This document shows, in pieces, positions 26,328-36,228 of a DNA stretch of 64,000 bases. The notes under the pieces are model-generated. The model made no database searches, was not told the origin of the DNA, and worked only from the letters and a program-made list of their open reading frames with translations. The position numbers and the translations under genes are program-made. How positions within the stretch are numbered: the first letter of the stretch is position 1; the number at the start of each line of letters is the position of its first letter. The DNA comes from Acidobacteriota bacterium (GTDB lineage Bacteria; Acidobacteriota; Terriglobia; Bryobacterales; Bryobacteraceae): positions 186,001 through 250,000 of the forward strand of contig JAFDVZ010000003.1 in the NCBI GenBank assembly GCA_018268715.1, read 5' to 3'.

Positions 26328-27565
26328 CTCGCCGTCATCGTTTCCGGATCCCAGCCGCAGGCCCGATTCTCCCACAGGCTGGTGTTGGTCAACAGCGCGG
26401 GTCCGGCCGCCCGGAACCCGAACACGGCGTCTTCAAAGAACGGCTTGCGCGACCGCACGGCGTTGTAGAAGTTCCGGTGATGCTCCAGGTGCGCGTTGTG
26501 GCTGCGGGGAGGCGTATACGTCTCCACGGTCTGCGCCGCCATGCCGCCGGGCGTCGGCGTCCGCTGCGGGTACTTCGCCCGGTACTCAGCCAGGAATTTT
26601 TCCCGCGTGTCTTTTGAGAACGTCTCGATCGAGTAGCCCGGCTCCCTTTCGGCCGGCTGCCGCCACAGTTTGAGTTCGGTGAACCCGGTGCTCATCACGC
26701 CTTCGGTGCCTGTGAATTTGACGCCGAAATCCTCGATGGTTCCGCCGCTTTTGAAATTCACCCGCAGCACCAGGTTGAACTCGGGGTAGTCCATCGTCGC
26801 CAGCATGACGTCGGGCACATCGCGACCGTCGTTCCAATAGCGCAGCCCGCCGGTGGCGAAGATGCGGCTCGGTCCGGCCGACCCGGTGGCCACGTGCAGC
26901 CCGGTCAGCAGGTGGACAAACAGGTCTCCCGCGACGCCCGTGCCGTAATCGCGATAATTGCGCCAGCGGAAGAACCGCGTGGCGTCAAACGGCCGCTTCA
27001 CCGTCGGCTCGACGTACCGGTCCCAGTCGACCGTGTCGGGCGAGGCGTCGGGCGGAATCGAATACTGCCAGGCGCCGATGGCAGTGTTGCGGTCCAGCCA
27101 CGCCTCCACCAGGTTGATCTTTCCGATCGCGCCCGCCGCCAGCAGTTCGCGCGCCTTCTGGTACACCATGGAACTCGCGTACTGGCTGCCGATCTGGACG
27201 ATTTTGCCGCTCTCTTTCTGCGCGGCGATCACCTGCTTGCCCTGCTCGAGCTTCTGCACCATCGGCTTTTCGCAGTACACGTCCTTGCCGGCGCGCAGCG
27301 CATCGATGGTGATGCGCGAGTGCCAATGATCGGGCGTCCCGATGATGACGGCGTCGACGTCGTTGCGGTTCAGAACCTCGCGATAGTCGCGCGTGGTGAA
27401 CAGGTCGGCGCCCCAAACCTCGCGGCAATGCTCCAGGCGCCCCTTATAAAGGTCGCACGCGGCGACCAGTTTCACGCTCGGAAGCGACGTCGCGTAACGA
27501 GCGTCGCCCTGTCCCATTCCCCCCGCGCCGATCAGCGCGATCTGGATATTGTCATTGGCAGCCAT
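26324..27565 (-). CDS. Gfo/Idh/MocA-family oxidoreductase
   Basis: A 413-aa NAD(P)-dependent sugar-type dehydrogenase. The Rossmann motif is IALIGAGGMGQGDARYA and the family's catalytic EKP motif is DVYCEKPMV (near residue 95). The C-terminal beta-sheet domain includes DYGTGVAGDLFVH. No signal peptide is seen, unlike the second family member at 40.8 kb. The start ATG at 27565 has AGGAAGAG upstream. Its first 34 nt overlap the 3' end of the metzincin-like gene. The substrate is likely a sugar or inositol derivative, which is an inference from the family only. Confidence 0.9.
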   Translation of the reverse strand: MAANDNIQIALIGAGGMGQGDARYATSLPSVKLVAACDLYKGRLEHCREVWGADLFTTRDYREVLNRNDVDAVIIGTPDHWHSRITIDALRAGKDVYCEKPMVQKLEQGKQVIAAQKESGKIVQIGSQYASSMVYQKARELLAAGAIGKINLVEAWLDRNTAIGAWQYSIPPDASPDTVDWDRYVEPTVKRPFDATRFFRWRNYRDYGTGVAGDLFVHLLTGLHVATGSAGPSRIFATGGLRYWNDGRDVPDVMLATMDYPEFNLVLRVNFKSGGTIEDFGVKFTGTEGVMSTGFTELKLWRQPAEREPGYSIETFSKDTREKFLAEYRAKYPQRTPTPGGMAAQTVETYTPPRSHNAHLEHHRNFYNAVRSRKPFFEDAVFGFRAAGPALLTNTSLWENRACGWDPETMTAS

Positions 27566-28206
27566 GCTCTTCCTACGATATCGCCGATCGCCGCCGCCCC
27601 ACCACCTCTCGCCACCAGTTCGCTCTTGAGCAACCTCAGCCGCGGCTCGGCGATGCGAAGCCCCCGCTGCCCCATCGCCCTGAAATCGGCCGGCCGCCAC
27701 TCGCCGCGCATCAGCCCGCTGTCGTCATGATCGGAACCGCCGAGCGCCAGGTGGACAATCTCATGCACCATCGCATGTCCCAGCACCTGGTGGCAGCTTA
27801 CGACCGGGTCGTAGCGGCGCGCCACATCGCTCACCCGGCCATAGAACACAGCCCCATGATTCCGGTTCGCGGCGTTCAATAAGGAGAACGCCAGCGCCCC
27901 GCGCGCGACGCCCGCCGGAACTTCCCGTGTAACGCCGATCGAAAACGCGCGCGGATCGGCGCTTTCCCGGCACGGATCTCCAACGGCCCTCTCTGGAACC
28001 GGCTCGCAGTGGACCCACCGAACGTCGACGCCGCTCCGCTGAAACAGCACCGTGGCCTCTTCGATCGCCGCCCGCAACACCCATGCCGGAGCGCGGGCCG
28101 GGTTGTAGACTCTCACCAACAAAGCCGGCTCCTGGGCCCCCATCACACAGACCGCCGCAAGGAAGGCCGACACAAGGCGCACTCGCCGCCAACGCTCGCA
28201 CCGCAT
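27532..28206 (-). CDS. Exported metzincin-like HExxH protein
   Basis: A 224-aa protein with a signal peptide (RLVSAFLAAVCVMGAQ). A zinc-protease-like motif HEIVHLALGGSDH is followed by DDSGLM, which matches the metzincin arrangement HExxHxxGxxH/D with a Met turn, although the G-x-x-H spacing differs slightly. It is small compared with most metallopeptidases. AAGGA eight bases upstream favours the ATG at 28206 over 28215. Its stop lies 34 nt inside the following Gfo/Idh gene, so the two are co-expressed. I do not recognise a named family; protease activity is an inference. Confidence 0.75.
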   Translation of the reverse strand: MRCERWRRVRLVSAFLAAVCVMGAQEPALLVRVYNPARAPAWVLRAAIEEATVLFQRSGVDVRWVHCEPVPERAVGDPCRESADPRAFSIGVTREVPAGVARGALAFSLLNAANRNHGAVFYGRVSDVARRYDPVVSCHQVLGHAMVHEIVHLALGGSDHDDSGLMRGEWRPADFRAMGQRGLRIAEPRLRLLKSELVARGGGAAAIGDIVGRAWLPMTISRSR

Positions 28207-28295
28207 GGTTCGCATCCTTGGCCTACGACGCGATCATGCGGCGCTCCGGCGCGCGCCGAAGCAGACGTCAGCGGTCACTCCGCTCGCCCTCCGCG

Positions 28296-28320
28296 ATGGC
28301 TGCTAATGGCCGCTAATGGC
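28296..28320 (+). repeat. Three ATGGC boxes at exact 10-bp spacing upstream of promoter
   Basis: ATGGC occurs at 28296-28300, 28306-28310 and 28316-28320, the last two inside near-identical 10-mers GCTAATGGC(C/A). The spacing equals about one helical turn, so the boxes lie on one face of the DNA. They end eight bases before the candidate -35 at 28329, a typical activator position. Confidence 0.45.
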
Positions 28321-28328
28321 AGCGCCCA

Positions 28329-28357
28329 TTGCCCGCCGCCGGTGTCCGTCATATATT
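28329..28357 (+). promoter_or_regulatory. Candidate sigma-70 type promoter of the TPR regulator
   Basis: TTGCCC at 28329-28334 (4/6 to TTGACA) and TATATT at 28352-28357 (5/6 to TATAAT) are 17 bases apart. Transcription would start near 28364, leaving a very short leader that still contains the GGGGAAAGGG ribosome-binding region before the ATG at 28376. Confidence 0.55.
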
Positions 28358-28375
28358 GGCGAACGGGGAAAGGGC

Positions 28376-29926
28376 ATGCCTTCGGACCGGCTCGACTCCT
28401 GGAAGGAGATCGCCGCCTACCTGAATCGCGGCGTGCGGACCGTCGTGCGCTGGGAGACGGATGAAGGACTGCCTGTTCACCGGCTCCACCACGACGAACG
28501 GGCCTCGGTCTTCGCCTACAAATCCGAGCTGGCCGCCTGGCGGGACAGCCGCACCACCGCCGTTCATCGGCCCACCGTGATCCCGGCTGTGGCGGTGCTG
28601 CCCTTCACCGCCGTGGGCGGCGATCCGGAAGACGAGTACTTCTGCGACGGTCTAGCCGAGGAGTTGACCACCGCCCTCAGCCGCGTGCCCGGCCTGAAGG
28701 TGATCGCCCGCACCTCGTCGTTCGCCTTCAAGAACAAGCCCGCCGACGTCGTCGAGATCTCGCGGCTGCTGCGCGTCGACTCCCTGGTGGAAGGCGCCGT
28801 GCTCCGTTCGGCGAACCGCCTGCGAGTGACAGTCCGGCTCATCCGCTCCGCCGACAGCTCCTCGATCTGGTCGGAACGTTTCGATCGTGCGTCCGGCGAC
28901 GTGTTCGCGATTCAGAGCGAGATCGCGGAGGCGGTGACGGACGCCCTGCACGTCCGCCTGCTCGACCAGGACCGGGCCCGCTTCGCCAAGCGGCACACCT
29001 CCGACCCCGCCGCCTACGACCTGTATCTGCGAGGCCGCCACCTGCTGGCCCGCCGGACGCCCGAAGCAATCGACGCCGCCCTCGGCTATTTCCGGCAATC
29101 GCTCGACCGCTCGCCCGAAAACGCGTTGGCGCTGGCGGCCATCGCCGAGTGCTGCTGCGTGGCCGGATTCCTGGGGCTACGCCGCCCGTCGGAGGCGTGG
29201 GCCGACGCCAGGCTGGCCATCGACCAGGCGGCGCGCCTCGATCCGAATTTGGGCGAACTGGAGGCCATCGGCGCCTACGTCGCCTTCGCGCACGATTGGA
29301 ACTGGACCCAGGCCGAGCGGAAACTGAGCCGCGCGCAGGAACTCGCACCAAGCTACGCGCCGGCGGCGCTGTGGCGGTCGTTTCTGCTCGCCGTCCGCGG
29401 GCGTCAGGCGGAGGCCGAGAGCGCCATCGCCCGGGCCTGGGATCTGGACCCACTATCGCTATACGTCCAGACCCACGTGGGCCTGGCAGCGCTCTGGGCC
29501 CGTGATTTCGACCGCGCCATCGCCCGTTTCCGCCATATCCTGGCCACCGAGCCGGGCTTCGCGCTGGCCGGCTTCCACCTGGGGCGGACCTGTCTGATCA
29601 CCGGCCGGCTGGAGGAAAGCATCGAAGTGTTGAGCCGCGCCGCGGACAGCTTTCCGCTCGCTGCCGGCGCGCTCGCACACGCATTGTGGACCGCCGTCCG
29701 GCGCGAGGAGTCCGACTCCGCCCTGGCCCGATTGGAGGGGATGTCCACCACCCGATACGTCGGCCCCATGGCGTTCGCCACTGCCTGCATCGGGCGCGCC
29801 CCGCGCCGCGCCATCGAGTGGCTCGACAAGTCGCTCGACGAGCGGGAGGGCGCGGCGATCCTGCTCCCCATCGATCCCGGGTTCGATCCGTTGCGTTCCG
29901 TCGATGGATTCGAGCGCCTGGTGTGA
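28376..29926 (+). CDS. HTH / TolB-FlgO-like / TPR regulatory protein, copy 1
   Basis: A 516-aa protein. Residues 1-65 form an excisionase/MerR-like HTH (RLDSWKEIAAYLNRGVRTVV followed by RWETDEGLPVHR). Residues about 75-200 match the FlgO/TolB N-terminal-type domain (VAVLPFTAVGGDPEDEYFCD; SLVEGAVLRSANRLRVTVRL). TPR units follow from about residue 220 to 480. The family is common in Acidobacteriota and presumed to be a one-component regulator or scaffold; ligand and targets are unknown. GGGGAAAGGG before the ATG at 28376 fixes the start. It is divergent from the metzincin/Gfo-Idh pair and is paralogous to the gene at 42.4 kb. Confidence 0.83.
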   Translation: MPSDRLDSWKEIAAYLNRGVRTVVRWETDEGLPVHRLHHDERASVFAYKSELAAWRDSRTTAVHRPTVIPAVAVLPFTAVGGDPEDEYFCDGLAEELTTALSRVPGLKVIARTSSFAFKNKPADVVEISRLLRVDSLVEGAVLRSANRLRVTVRLIRSADSSSIWSERFDRASGDVFAIQSEIAEAVTDALHVRLLDQDRARFAKRHTSDPAAYDLYLRGRHLLARRTPEAIDAALGYFRQSLDRSPENALALAAIAECCCVAGFLGLRRPSEAWADARLAIDQAARLDPNLGELEAIGAYVAFAHDWNWTQAERKLSRAQELAPSYAPAALWRSFLLAVRGRQAEAESAIARAWDLDPLSLYVQTHVGLAALWARDFDRAIARFRHILATEPGFALAGFHLGRTCLITGRLEESIEVLSRAADSFPLAAGALAHALWTAVRREESDSALARLEGMSTTRYVGPMAFATACIGRAPRRAIEWLDKSLDEREGAAILLPIDPGFDPLRSVDGFERLV

Positions 29927-29942
29927 AGGCTCGGCGCCCCCC

Positions 29943-32369
29943 CTACTCCTGACGAAGCGTAACGGTAGGATCCACCCGGGAGGCGCGCAGCGCGGGGATG
30001 AGGCTCGCAAACCCTGCCACCGCCACCAGCACCAGCGCCGCCGCCGCGATGCTGAGCGGGTCTGTCGGACCAACGCGATAGAGCAGCGGCGCAATCAGCG
30101 GCGCCATCGCCTGCGTGAGCGCCAACCCCACGCAGATCCCAGCCACAGCCAGCCAAACCCCGCGCCGGATAACCATCCCGAGCACTCCGTTCGCCCCCGC
30201 CCCGAGCGCCATGCGAATCCCGATCTCGCGGGTGCGCTGGCTGACCGAATACGCCATGACGCCATACAGCCCGACGCTCGCCAGCAACAGCGCGATGCCG
30301 CCCAGCACTCCCAGAAAGTACGAGGCCACCCGCGGTCCGAACCACGCCGCCGAAATGTAGTCCGCCAGCGGCATGGTCGTCATGCCGGCGGAGTTCGGAT
30401 CGATCGCCGACATCTCGCGGCGCAGCACGGGCGCGAAATCGCCGGTCGCGCCTTCGGTCCGCGCATAGAAGGCCACGCCGCCGTCGCCGCTGGCGCCGTG
30501 AACCTGGTCGAAGGCCGTATAGAAGTACGGCTGCGGCGTCTCCGACAGACTAAGGTACTTGGCGTCCCTCACCATCCCAACAATCGTGAAAGGTTTGCCG
30601 AAAATCCGCACCCGCCGTCCCACCGGCCCGCGCCCGTCGAAAAAGCGCCGCGCGAACGATTCGTTGACGATCATCACACCCGGCGCGGCATCGTTGTCGT
30701 CCAACTCGAAATCGCGACCCTCGAGCAGTGGCGTCCGCAGCAGATCGAAATACCCCGGCGATACGGAGGCGAAATGGACATCCATGTTCTCTCCGGGCCT
30801 GGGCGCATAGCCATCCACGGAAACTCCGGTCCATTTCCCTAGCCCGAAACCGAGCGGGATCGAATCCGAGTAAGCCGCCCCGGTCACCGAAGCCGCATCG
30901 AGCAGCCGCGCCCGGAGCCGCCGCGAAAACTGCCGCTCCTCACTGGCGGTGTAATTGTTCGTCGAAAGAAACAGCCGGCACACCGTGACATTGTCGTAAT
31001 CGAAACCGGCCGGCGTATTCCGCAAGCCATTGAGGCTCCGCAGGAACACCCCCAGCGTCACCAACCCCGCCAGCGCCAGGGCCACCTCCGCCGTCACCAG
31101 CACGCCCGACAGCCGTCTCGATCGCCCGTTCAGCGTATTGCCCCGTCCCGCCTGCTTCAGCGTGTCCACCAGATTCCGCCGCACCAGTTGCACCGCCGGC
31201 GGAAGCCCGGAAATCAGCGTAGACGCCAGGCAGATCAGCGCGGCGAACAGGAACACCCGCGGGCTGGGACGCGCCTCGAGCAGCACCGGCAAACCCGTCG
31301 GCGGCACAAGGTAGGTAAGAACATTCTGCGACCATAGCGCCAGCGGAAACGCCGCCACGGTCGCCAGCAGCGCCAGCAGGAAACTCTCCGAGACCAACTG
31401 GCGGCTCAACCGGCCGGGCCCGGCGCCCAGGGCGGCGCGAATGCCGAACTCGGTTTGCCGCGAGGCGGCGCGCACCAGCAGCAGATTCGCGACATTGGCG
31501 CAGGCAATCAGCAGCACCAACCCGCACGCCGCGCCCAGAATCGCCATCGGCGACGCCAGAATGCCGGACACCCCCGACTGCGATTTCCACACCGGCACGA
31601 TCCGCGCGCCGACACCCTGGTTCGTCTTGGGATAAGCGCGGGCCAGGCGCGCGGCCACCGTCGCCGCTTCGGCGCTCGCCTCGGCGATGCCGACGCCGGG
31701 CTTCAGCCTCACGATGGCCCGGAAGCCTCGCGCGCCGCGGTCCGCTCCGGTCAACGGCGCCGCCACCCACCCATCCAGTTCAATCCCCGGAATATCGCCG
31801 CGGAATTCCGGAGGCGCCACTCCGATAATGGTCACCTGTCGGCGATTGATGCTCACCGTACGACCCAGAATGGACGGCGAACCCTGAAAGTACTCCTGCC
31901 AAAGCCGGTGGCTGATCACCGCCGTGAACGATTTCCCCTGATCGCCGTACTCCTCGCGCGCGAAAGCGCGACCCGGCGTCGGCTTCACGCCCAAAACGTC
32001 GAAGTAATTGCCGGAGACCAGTTCGAACCACGCGCTGTAGGCCTTCCCGCCGTCGTTCAACGAGACCGGCGCCTGTTGATTCAGCACCAGGCCGGAGATG
32101 CTCCGCAGGTTCTCCTGGAAGTCCCGGCAGTCGGCGTATGAGACGTTCGGATCCTCAATACCGTTGGCGCGGACCGCTTCGAGAACAGCCAGCCGTCCGT
32201 CGTCGGCGACGCCGTGAAAAGGATGCAGCACCATCCCATCGATCCAGCCGAAAACGCTGGTGGCGGCGGCGATGCCGAGCGCCAGCGTCAGCACCGCGAG
32301 CGCCGTCCACGACGGGGTCCGGCGGAGCACTCCCGCCGCGTACCGAAGATCATCGAGTATGCCTTGCAT
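29943..32369 (-). CDS. ADOP/MacB-FtsX-type ABC permease without ATPase partner
   Basis: An 808-aa membrane protein. An N-terminal helix (WTALAVLTLALGIAAATSVF) is followed by a MacB periplasmic core domain (residues about 45-270), three central helices (LLIACANVANLLLVRAAS region), a second periplasmic domain, and a C-terminal FtsX triple-helix block ending in SRVDPTVTLRQE. This duplicated architecture is the acidobacterial 'ADOP' permease. The ATPase and the PadR regulator often found beside these permeases are not adjacent here. The ATG at 32369 (MQGILDDLRYA) is the family start. The substrate is unknown; MacB-like proteins act in efflux or mechanotransmission. Confidence 0.9.
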   Translation of the reverse strand: MQGILDDLRYAAGVLRRTPSWTALAVLTLALGIAAATSVFGWIDGMVLHPFHGVADDGRLAVLEAVRANGIEDPNVSYADCRDFQENLRSISGLVLNQQAPVSLNDGGKAYSAWFELVSGNYFDVLGVKPTPGRAFAREEYGDQGKSFTAVISHRLWQEYFQGSPSILGRTVSINRRQVTIIGVAPPEFRGDIPGIELDGWVAAPLTGADRGARGFRAIVRLKPGVGIAEASAEAATVAARLARAYPKTNQGVGARIVPVWKSQSGVSGILASPMAILGAACGLVLLIACANVANLLLVRAASRQTEFGIRAALGAGPGRLSRQLVSESFLLALLATVAAFPLALWSQNVLTYLVPPTGLPVLLEARPSPRVFLFAALICLASTLISGLPPAVQLVRRNLVDTLKQAGRGNTLNGRSRRLSGVLVTAEVALALAGLVTLGVFLRSLNGLRNTPAGFDYDNVTVCRLFLSTNNYTASEERQFSRRLRARLLDAASVTGAAYSDSIPLGFGLGKWTGVSVDGYAPRPGENMDVHFASVSPGYFDLLRTPLLEGRDFELDDNDAAPGVMIVNESFARRFFDGRGPVGRRVRIFGKPFTIVGMVRDAKYLSLSETPQPYFYTAFDQVHGASGDGGVAFYARTEGATGDFAPVLRREMSAIDPNSAGMTTMPLADYISAAWFGPRVASYFLGVLGGIALLLASVGLYGVMAYSVSQRTREIGIRMALGAGANGVLGMVIRRGVWLAVAGICVGLALTQAMAPLIAPLLYRVGPTDPLSIAAAALVLVAVAGFASLIPALRASRVDPTVTLRQE

Positions 32370-32540
32370 AAGCTTCCCCACTCGACCAGCGCAATCCGCC
32401 TTCCGCTCCAGATGTCTGATTCTGTTCACGTGGGCCCATCCGCGATGGTCGTTTTTGGGTGCGAGCCGTCCCAAAACTGGACGAAAACACGCTCACCGGG
32501 TCGCGCCCGTCTATGATGATATTCGTGACCGTTAGCTTCA

Positions 32541-35321
32541 ATGACTCTCACTAGCGATGTCTGGAGCGGTTTCAGCAGGGACCTGACGGAGCGAAGCGTC
32601 CATTTCGCAGCCGAACTGGCCGGCGCCTGGAAGGATCTGTCGGCGCTCATCGACGTCCAGCTTCAGGCGTTCGCCTCCCTGGCGGGCCCCGAGTGCGCGG
32701 CGGGCCGCCCCCAGGACCTCGCGGCGTTCTTTGAAAAGGACGCCTCGTCGCTGCTGTCCGACCCGCTCGCCGCCTACAGCCAGAAGCGCCCATTACTGCG
32801 CTCCCTCGCCGCCATGGAGGAGCACGAATCGTCCATCGGCGACCTGCTACGCCGCCTTCCCCGCGTGGACGAGTTGACCGGCCGGCAGGTCGTCGATTAC
32901 ACCGGCGGCGATCGCCGCACGCTCGGCGGCGTCTGGCGGACTCTGCACCGGAAACGCAAGCCATTGCACCTGAGGGACGCCGTCCAGTCGCACTTCCAGC
33001 GCACGCTCCTCGAACGCGCGGCCATCGATGGCGCCTTCCAGCTCCTGCTGGCGCAGGCCGCGCTGCATCTGCTCTCCCCCTGGCAGACCCTGCGCCGGGC
33101 CTTTCTCTCGGAAATCGCCCAATCCGAGCAGGATCGGACGGACCTGGACAGCGCGCGCATCTGGTGGACCGACGTCGCCGACAGTCTCAATCAACGCGCG
33201 GCCTCGATCCTGGCGCGTTACGACGCATGGGCCGAATCCATCTCGCCGGCCCTCGCCAAGGCGTTGGTGCGCCGGCCGTACCCCGCCTCCCAGCGCAAGC
33301 GGGCCGCCTGGGACACGGAGCGCCAAAGGCGTCTCAGCTTCTGGTCGCGCCAGCAGCGCGCGGTCCGATCCGTCATCGACCTGGAACTGCACCTGGCGAA
33401 CCTGGCGCGCACGGCCACTCGCGAAACCATCCAGAGCATCGACGCGCTGGAGCTCGAGCACACCGAACTGATTCAGGAGCTCGACGACGCCATCGGCTGG
33501 CTCGACGAATCGCGGGACCGGCCGGATTCCGAGTCATTCCCCCAACCCAAGGCGAGGCTGCTGTCCTGCGACGAACGTCTGGCCGAATGGATCCGCCGAG
33601 TCTCGGCAGCCGCGCGCCAGGAGCTGCCCATCGCCATCGAGACCGTGGAGCCCAGGACGCCGCTGCCCGGCTGGCGCAAGCCCTGGCGCGACCTGGAACC
33701 GGCCCGGGTCTTCCTTTCGGCGTTGACCACCGCCGGCGCCCCGATCATGGCGGCGGGCCTTCGGGAGGCCGAAGCGGTCCACCGAGCGGTGGTCCGCGAG
33801 ATTGAACGCGCCCGCGAAGTCGTCGAATTCGGCGTTGAAACCGCTCGCACCGAGCGCGCCACGGGCCGGACGTTGGTCGGAGAAGCCGTTCGAAACGCCC
33901 TGACGTTGCTGACCTTCCAGAAGGGAGTCACCTCCGAAATTCGTCCGGCGGCCGACCACAGCGCCGCTCACGCCCTGGCCGCGGTCCTGCTCGAATGCGG
34001 CGTCGCGCTGGAGCGTAGCCGCATTGGCCTGCTCGCCCACGTCACGCGCCGCCGCGGACGCGAGGCGTTCCGCCAACTGCGCGGAGTCGCGGAGAAGGGC
34101 GTGCAGACCGGGTCCCGCCGTCTGTGGGAAGGCGCCCGGCAAGCCTATCGTTGGGCCCTGCTCAAGATCGGCTGGATGTCCGCTCCCCGGCAGGCCGTGG
34201 CGCCGGTCGTCCGGCGGGTCGACCTCGCCGAAGCGCTGCAAGTGCAGTTCCACGCGCGCGACTTACCGATGCTCTATCGGCGCCTCTTTCGTCTGGCCCC
34301 GGTGGAGGACCCCCGGTTCCTGGTCGGCCGCGACGTCGAGATGGCCGGATTCGCCGAAGCGCTCCACTCCTGGGAGGCCGGAAAAGGCGCTTCCGTCATC
34401 GTCGTCGGCGCGCGCGGCAGCGGCAAAACCAGCCTGATCAACTGCGCCGCCACGGGAGTCTTCGCCCATTGCGATGTGGTCAGGGGGCAGTTCTGCGAGC
34501 GGCTCCACACGCCGCCGCAGATGGCCGAATTCGTCCGGACACTCCTGGCGATTCCCCCCGGCGTGGACCTAGCCGCCGCATTGCGCGACCGCCGGCGCGT
34601 GATCCTTCTCGAAGAGTTCGAGCGAACCTTCCTGCGTACGGTGAACGGCTTTGAAGCGTTGCGTTCGCTGCTCGACCTGATGTACTCCACCGGACGCAGC
34701 ACGCTGTGGGTCTTCAGCGTGAATGAGACCGCCTATCGTTATCTGAACGCCGTAGCAGGCCTGGGACGACACTTCTCGCACCACATCAACGCCATGTCCG
34801 TCCGCCAGCAGGACCTGACCAGCGCCATCCTCCAGCGGCACGGCCTGTCGGGCCTTCGGCTGGAATTCGCCCCGCTGCCGGAAGAGGATCCGAGAGTGAG
34901 CGGCGTCCGCCGTTTCCTGGGCTTTGAGCAGGATCCGCAGAGCCTGTTTCTGGATGCGCTCTACGAACAGTCGGAGGGCATTTTCCGCGCGGCGTTCGAA
35001 CTCTGGCAAGGCTCGATCGAGCGCGTCGAAGGAGGCGTCGTCCATATGCGCCAGCCCCTCGCGCCGAACTATCTCAAGTTGGCCGAGGAGATGACCCTGG
35101 AGGACTGCTTCATGTTGAAGGCGATCCTCCAGCACGGCAGCCTGACGGCGGAGGAGTTAGCGGCGGTGTTAGCCGTCAGCCGGGAGGAAAGCCTTCGCCA
35201 GTTAGCGAGGCTCGGCCTCCTGGAGGTCCTGGAGCCCGAGCCCACGGGCCCCGGCGTGCGAGTGCGCCCGGAGGCCGGCAAACTCGTGCGAGAAACCCTA
35301 AGTCGGCGGAACCTGCTGTAG
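32541..35321 (+). CDS. Large helical P-loop ATPase partnered with MscS channel
   Basis: A 926-aa protein I do not recognise by name. Residues 1-600 are almost entirely helical with long charged helices, and no clear signal peptide or strong transmembrane segment is seen. An ATPase domain follows: Walker [13 protein letters not shown] at 623-634, Walker [14 protein letters not shown] around V687-E692, and a sensor-like strand [12 protein letters not shown] near 724. Residues about 850-926 look like a winged helix ([24 protein letters not shown]). The layout is STAND/AAA-like: helical input domain, ATPase, wHTH. It ends 17 bases before the MscS gene, so the pair is almost certainly an operon. 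The ATPase presumably gates or senses with the channel, which is an inference from proximity. Confidence 0.85.
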   Translation: MTLTSDVWSGFSRDLTERSVHFAAELAGAWKDLSALIDVQLQAFASLAGPECAAGRPQDLAAFFEKDASSLLSDPLAAYSQKRPLLRSLAAMEEHESSIGDLLRRLPRVDELTGRQVVDYTGGDRRTLGGVWRTLHRKRKPLHLRDAVQSHFQRTLLERAAIDGAFQLLLAQAALHLLSPWQTLRRAFLSEIAQSEQDRTDLDSARIWWTDVADSLNQRAASILARYDAWAESISPALAKALVRRPYPASQRKRAAWDTERQRRLSFWSRQQRAVRSVIDLELHLANLARTATRETIQSIDALELEHTELIQELDDAIGWLDESRDRPDSESFPQPKARLLSCDERLAEWIRRVSAAARQELPIAIETVEPRTPLPGWRKPWRDLEPARVFLSALTTAGAPIMAAGLREAEAVHRAVVREIERAREVVEFGVETARTERATGRTLVGEAVRNALTLLTFQKGVTSEIRPAADHSAAHALAAVLLECGVALERSRIGLLAHVTRRRGREAFRQLRGVAEKGVQTGSRRLWEGARQAYRWALLKIGWMSAPRQAVAPVVRRVDLAEALQVQFHARDLPMLYRRLFRLAPVEDPRFLVGRDVEMAGFAEALHSWEAGKGASVIVVGARGSGKTSLINCAATGVFAHCDVVRGQFCERLHTPPQMAEFVRTLLAIPPGVDLAAALRDRRRVILLEEFERTFLRTVNGFEALRSLLDLMYSTGRSTLWVFSVNETAYRYLNAVAGLGRHFSHHINAMSVRQQDLTSAILQRHGLSGLRLEFAPLPEEDPRVSGVRRFLGFEQDPQSLFLDALYEQSEGIFRAAFELWQGSIERVEGGVVHMRQPLAPNYLKLAEEMTLEDCFMLKAILQHGSLTAEELAAVLAVSREESLRQLARLGLLEVLEPEPTGPGVRVRPEAGKLVRETLSRRNLL

Positions 35322-35338
35322 ATAGGAGAAATGCGCTG

Positions 35339-36181
35339 ATGTATCTCAACTATTTCGCGAATCTCATGTTGCTTGAGACTCCCAGGGTTGATCTCATCCG
35401 GTATTTCACCCTGAGCCGGATCGCCAGCGTCCTGTTGATCTTCGCCGCCACCTGGCTCCTCATTCGCTATTCCACCAAGCTCCTCGACCTGGTCAGCCAG
35501 CGGGGCCCCCGAGCGCGATTCGCGGTGAAGTGGATGGAGCCGGTCCTCCGAATCGGCCTATGGTTCCTGGCCGGATTCGCCTCATTCGACCTGCTGGCCC
35601 CTTCCAGGGAGACATTCCTCGCGGCAGTGGGTTCGGTGGCCATCGCCATCGGACTCGGCGCTCAGGACCTGATCAAGAACCTGGTCGGCGGCCTCGTCGT
35701 CGTGGCCGATCGCCCCTATCAACTCGGCGATCGCGTCAAGATCGGCCCGGCCTATGGCGAGATCGATCATATTGGGCTGAGAAGCACAAAGCTGACAACG
35801 CCGGATGACACCCGAGTTACAATTCCTAACTCAGACATCCTGAACAGCGAAGTTTTCAACGCTAACTCCGGCGTGCCGGATTGCCAGGTGGTGACCGACG
35901 TCATGCTCCCTCCGCGGACCGATCCGGCCCTGGCGTCACGGATCGGCTACGAGGTCGCCTACACGTCGCCGTTCACGTATCTCGCCAAACCGGTTGTCGT
36001 GCTGGTATCCGATGAATTCGACCGGCGTCCTTACATGAAGGTGCGCATCAAGGCCTATGTCTTCGACCATCGTTATGAGCCGCGCATGCAGAGCGACCTC
36101 ACCACCCGCGCCAAGACGGAATTCCTGCGGCTCGGCTTATTGGACGACTGGCCTGGACAGAACTCGCCCAAGCCAAACTAG
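35339..36181 (+). CDS. MscS-family channel, ATPase-linked
   Basis: A 280-aa MscS-type channel. Two hydrophobic helices (about residues 27-45 and 70-88) precede the Gly/Ala pore helix ([24 protein letters not shown]). The beta domain reads [10 protein letters not shown]...[13 protein letters not shown], then VTIPNSDIL, followed by a short C-terminal domain ending in a polar tail. AGGAGA is upstream of the ATG at 35339. It is 17 nt after the 926-aa ATPase gene. A channel directly tied to a nucleotide-binding sensor suggests regulated permeability rather than simple osmotic release. Confidence 0.92.
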   Translation: MYLNYFANLMLLETPRVDLIRYFTLSRIASVLLIFAATWLLIRYSTKLLDLVSQRGPRARFAVKWMEPVLRIGLWFLAGFASFDLLAPSRETFLAAVGSVAIAIGLGAQDLIKNLVGGLVVVADRPYQLGDRVKIGPAYGEIDHIGLRSTKLTTPDDTRVTIPNSDILNSEVFNANSGVPDCQVVTDVMLPPRTDPALASRIGYEVAYTSPFTYLAKPVVVLVSDEFDRRPYMKVRIKAYVFDHRYEPRMQSDLTTRAKTEFLRLGLLDDWPGQNSPKPN

Positions 36182-36228
36182 ATCCGGCGCCCGGCCCGCG
36201 GGCGCCGTCGACGTGCGAGAATCCGAAG

